The notes under the pieces: model-generated
The model's database searches: none
What the model saw: only the letters and a program-made list of their open reading frames with translations
Told to the model about the DNA's origin: nothing
In this document: positions 63,302-64,000 of the stretch, in pieces
Layout of the letters: every line of letters starts with the position of its first letter
Numbering within the stretch: the first letter of the stretch is position 1
Program-made: the position numbers and the translations under genes
DNA from: Deltaproteobacteria bacterium
Lineage (GTDB): Bacteria > Desulfobacterota > Desulfobacteria > Desulfobacterales > SpSt-501
Length of the DNA stretch: 64,000 bases
NCBI GenBank assembly: GCA_016219005.1
Contig: JACRCN010000106.1
Coordinates: forward strand, 26,053-90,052
Direction of reading: 5' to 3'

Positions 63302-63755
63302 GGCTGTGGGTCCTTTCAATGCATTGCGGTTGCGACAGTGGTTAAAGCCGTCTCTGGAAGCCTGGGCTTCAGAACTAACCGGCTGGTTTATCTGTATGGA
63401 TAGTATCGGCTGTTTTGAGGAAAGCTTAAGCCGCATTTCCTCCGCCCCTGAATTCCCCCGGGCAATGGGCTCCATAGGCATCTCGACCCTCAGGCCCTTG
63501 GCCGCGAACAATGTCCTCCGTGCAGACCAGGAAGCCATTTCAAAAAGGTTGCAAAAAACGCCGATGGACACATATTATGAAATGGCGGTTTAGCCGATAA
63601 TGTTGTAAAGAGGGCGCCTTGAACCTCGGATGCCACTGCCGGTCCAGCGCACAGGATACGGACCGGCGACGGAATTTTAGCGGATCGCTGGATATCTCGA
63701 TCCCTGTCGGATATGATCCGCGGGGATGTACGCGACATCATCGCAGGAGTCTATT
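63302..63755. other. Intergenic stretch, 454 bases, divergent promoters
   Basis: Between divergent genes. Open stretches in it are shadows or extensions of the chemotaxis gene. No hairpin or clear promoter recognised. Confidence 0.45.
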
Positions 63756-64000
63756 ATGAGTCGATGGGTTCAGCGCGTTGTCATCGTGGTGATCGCGATG
63801 GGAGTGCTCGGCGCCGGCGCGACATGGTACCTAAAGGGCCGGAATGGGCAGACGATGATCTATCGCACGGTGCCGGTGAAACGCGGAGACCTGCTGGTGT
63901 CGATCAGCGCCACCGGCACGGTGGAGCCGGAGGAGGTGATCGACGTGGGCGCGCAGATTGCCGGCCAGATCATGGCCTTCGGCAAGGACGCCGGCGGCAG
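63756..64000 (+). CDS. MacA/HlyD-family efflux adaptor (3' end cut by window edge)
   Basis: The first 81 residues are visible. An N-terminal hydrophobic anchor (VVIVVIAMGVLGAGATWYL) is followed by TVPVKRGDLLVSISATGTVEPEEVIDVGAQIAGQI, the typical lead of periplasmic adaptor subunits of MacA/RND-type exporters. AGGAG lies upstream of ATG. The transporter partner would lie to the right of the window. Confidence 0.88.
   Translation, partial: MSRWVQRVVIVVIAMGVLGAGATWYLKGRNGQTMIYRTVPVKRGDLLVSISATGTVEPEEVIDVGAQIAGQIMAFGKDAGG

Overview
The window looks like a chromosomal segment of a high-GC, probably anaerobic member of the Desulfobacterota (former deltaproteobacteria). This is an inference from gene content: an EF-G with the IDSGKTT signature of the spirochaete/planctomycete/delta type, an MglA/MglB polarity-type GTPase module, a glycyl radical enzyme with its activase, a TRAP transporter, a PFL (UPF0210) protein and a CoA-transferase/GNAT fusion. 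No rRNA, tRNA or CRISPR array was seen. Two genes are cut by the window edges: oleA on the left and a MacA/HlyD-type adaptor on the right.

Region 1 (1-13.7 kb, GC-rich). An oleABCD cluster for long-chain olefin (head-to-head hydrocarbon) synthesis is followed, with a start/stop overlap, by a free-standing PocR-domain protein, then a membrane SpoIIE-type phosphatase, then a MEDS-domain histidine kinase with a NarL-type regulator. PocR and MEDS are both domains predicted to sense simple hydrocarbon derivatives, so makers and likely sensors of hydrocarbons sit together. Small genes follow (a Cys-rich protein, PilZ, a hypothetical, UspA, a minimal PEP-CTERM protein), then a DHH-CBS phosphoesterase and a two-ACT-domain protein.

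Region 2 (13.7-39.8 kb, visibly lower GC, accessory). This segment is bracketed by two direct, diverged (about 90% identical) copies of the 3' end of the ACT gene. It carries a hybrid PAS kinase, an exported vanadium-haloperoxidase-like enzyme, and a catabolic cluster (FadR-type regulator, glycyl radical enzyme, activase, amidohydrolase, TRAP transporter, D-2-hydroxyacid dehydrogenase) with TGGT/ACCA operators in the divergent promoter region. A surface-glycan block follows (broken ATP-grasp gene, DegT aminotransferase, Wzx flippase, glycosyltransferase, ATP-grasp ligase), then a dCMP deaminase, a nitroreductase, an exported fumarase/aspartase-superfamily lyase and a YSC84 protein. The right end holds the ACT relic and an ankyrin relic.

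Region 3 (40.7-46.8 kb, GC-rich again). It contains a PFL/UPF0210 protein, an amino-acid-type ABC importer with two permeases and a binding protein but no ATPase, UspA, a YfcE-like phosphoesterase and rsmG. Three copies of a roughly 135-140 bp palindromic dispersed repeat lie between genes from 45.2 to 49.6 kb.

Region 4 (47.0-55.0 kb, all minus strand). A likely operon joins MglB- and MglA-like proteins, a hypothetical coiled-coil protein, a zinc-ribbon/HAMP membrane protein, a PAS sensor lacking the kinase ATPase domain, a REC-DUF4388 regulator, a second roadblock-like protein and a GspE/PilB-type ATPase with a TPR-like N-terminus. It looks like a GTPase- and phosphorelay-controlled secretion or pilus-type machine.

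Region 5 (55.2-64 kb). It contains a CoA-transferase/GNAT fusion, EF-G preceded by a sigma70-like promoter and a leader terminator, a P-loop ATPase, a UPF0104 membrane protein, a methyl-accepting chemotaxis protein and the start of an efflux adaptor.
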